Source: Candidatus Fermentibacterota bacterium (lineage in GTDB: Bacteria > Fermentibacterota > Fermentibacteria > Fermentibacterales > Fermentibacteraceae). From it: a DNA stretch of 13,955 nt. How positions within the stretch are numbered: the stretch's first letter is position 1; each line of letters opens with the position of its first letter. Shown here in pieces: positions 13,306 to 13,955 of the stretch. The translations under genes and the position numbers were made by a program. The DNA lies in contig JAAYTY010000015.1 of the NCBI GenBank assembly GCA_012523605.1, positions 1-13,955 on the forward strand, given 5' to 3'. The notes under the pieces are model-generated. The model was not told the origin of the DNA and did not search any database. It saw only the letters and a program-made list of their open reading frames with translations.

Positions 13306-13955
13306 TCAGGACCAGCGGCACGCGGGCGCCGCTGCCGGAACTCCATGCCGCGGATCGGGTCCGACGGCATTGCGACAACCACTGGAAAAAAGGCATCCGA
13401 CTTCGATGCGCTCCGAGGGAGCGCTGCCGTCGCTCAGGCCGCCGTCATCCATCGTCGGGACGCGGATCGGCCGGAGCATCTGCTCCCAGTTGGGGTACGA
13501 GACCTCCCCTTCGATCGTGGAGTAGATCTGCATATAGCTTCCGTTGGCGTTCCTGTCGACGAAGACGAAGTACTGGTTCCCGGCCTGGTAGTAGTACCAG
13601 ATCTCGTACGGGAACCCGTCGACCTGGAACGGGACGCTCTCCACCTCGTCGGGGGGGCCGTAGATTATGAACACCCTCCCGCGGTCGGTGCGCCATCCCT
13701 CGGTGAACTGCGTGGAATACCTCTCGGCACCCGTGACTCGCTCCTCGAAGTCCTCCCGCCCGGGCGTAGAAGCCCAGTAGGAATCGTAGAACCTCTCCTT
13801 CGCCTCCCGGCTCGTCAGCCTGTTGAACATGCTCCGCTGATCGGAGGGGAGCACGAGGGGGAACTGCTCGAGATACCTGTCCGCAGAGACTGGGGTTTCG
13901 TCGGGAGCGGCCGCAGCCGTCTCCCTCGCTATCATCACCGGCTTGCGGACGGTCG
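13306..13955 (-). CDS. GWxTD domain protein, C-terminal fragment (runs off right edge)
   Basis: The last 215 residues of a longer gene; the frame is open through 13955 with no start that precedes a ribosome binding site, and the in-window GTG at 13938 and ATG at 13935 are internal. The diagnostic stretch is GWRTDRGRVFIIYGPPDEVE (GWRTD at 13698-13684), followed by FPYEIWYYY and YFVFVDRNANGSY, as in the GWxTD domain family of candidate FCB phyla, Acidobacteria and Gemmatimonadota. The family is thought to be exported; its function is unknown. Upstream, residues such as FPLVLPSDQRSMFNRLTSREAKERFYDSYW are typical of the segment before the motif. The last 40 or so residues are unusual (see findings). 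The TGA stop overlaps the ribosome binding site of the next gene (TGAGGAGG), which indicates one operon and probable translational coupling. Confidence 0.8.
   Translation of the reverse strand, partial: TVRKPVMIARETAAAAPDETPVSADRYLEQFPLVLPSDQRSMFNRLTSREAKERFYDSYWASTPGREDFEERVTGAERYSTQFTEGWRTDRGRVFIIYGPPDEVESVPFQVDGFPYEIWYYYQAGNQYFVFVDRNANGSYMQIYSTIEGEVSYPNWEQMLRPIRVPTMDDGGLSDGSAPSERIEVGCLFSSGCRNAVGPDPRHGVPAAAPACRWS

Noticed and set aside
12197..13525. 442-codon open frame on the + strand opposite the M30-like gene
   Set aside because: Same mirror-frame composition; the - strand reading has clear domain order, a signal peptide and a sorting tail.
1..13955. CRISPR array, rRNA genes or known riboswitch
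   Set aside because: No regularly spaced direct repeats, conserved rRNA segments or recognisable aptamer motifs were seen on either strand.

Overview
The window is a GC-rich bacterial chromosome segment with two kinds of content: conserved housekeeping genes on the + strand, and lineage-specific exported proteins, mostly on the - strand. A FlgD-like C-terminal sorting/anchor domain and a GWxTD-motif protein suggest the FCB superphylum or a neighbouring candidate phylum (Fermentibacteria, Eisenbacteria, Latescibacteria or Gemmatimonadota type). This placement is an inference from domain content only. Arginine is often coded by AGG despite the high GC content, and three genes appear to start with TTG.

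Layout. Positions 1-158 (-) hold the start of a secreted protein that runs off the left edge. Positions 267-3418 (+) form a tight housekeeping cluster: a UbiA-family prenyltransferase resembling decaprenyl-phosphate phosphoribosyltransferase, ispE (isoprenoid MEP pathway), tRNA-Gln(UUG), rplY/ctc (ribosomal protein L25) and pth (peptidyl-tRNA hydrolase). It ends at a strong hairpin at 3440-3467. The ispE stop codon lies inside the tRNA gene. The cluster joins lipid-carrier supply (ispE, UbiA) with translation (tRNA, L25, Pth). Positions 3503-5155 (-) encode a 550-residue putative lipoprotein of unknown function.

From a compact divergent promoter region (5205-5254) a second + operon runs from 5262 to 8325: a DEDDh exonuclease with an ExoX-like C-terminal domain, murA with Asp in place of the catalytic Cys, and a beta-propeller-like (PD40) lipoprotein. 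These genes overlap by 1 and 4 bases.

Positions 8448-9479 (-) encode a REP-associated tyrosine transposase (RAYT, Y1/HUH family) with a DnaA-like helix-turn-helix C-terminus. Its 5' region is relatively AT-rich. It holds a good promoter, a hairpin covering the ribosome binding site, and a run of hairpins up to 9667. Positions 9684-13955 (-) form an operon of exported proteins, read right to left: a GWxTD protein cut by the window edge, an 815-residue secreted protein that resembles an M30-type metallopeptidase without its HExxH site, and a TPR-containing lipoprotein.

The points most worth following are the degenerate peptidase and its operon, the MurA Cys-to-Asp change, the RAYT leader hairpin that would form only in read-through RNA, the shared divergent promoter with a probable leaderless exonuclease mRNA, and the ispE/tRNA-Gln overlap. 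No CRISPR array, rRNA or complete insertion sequence with defined ends is visible.
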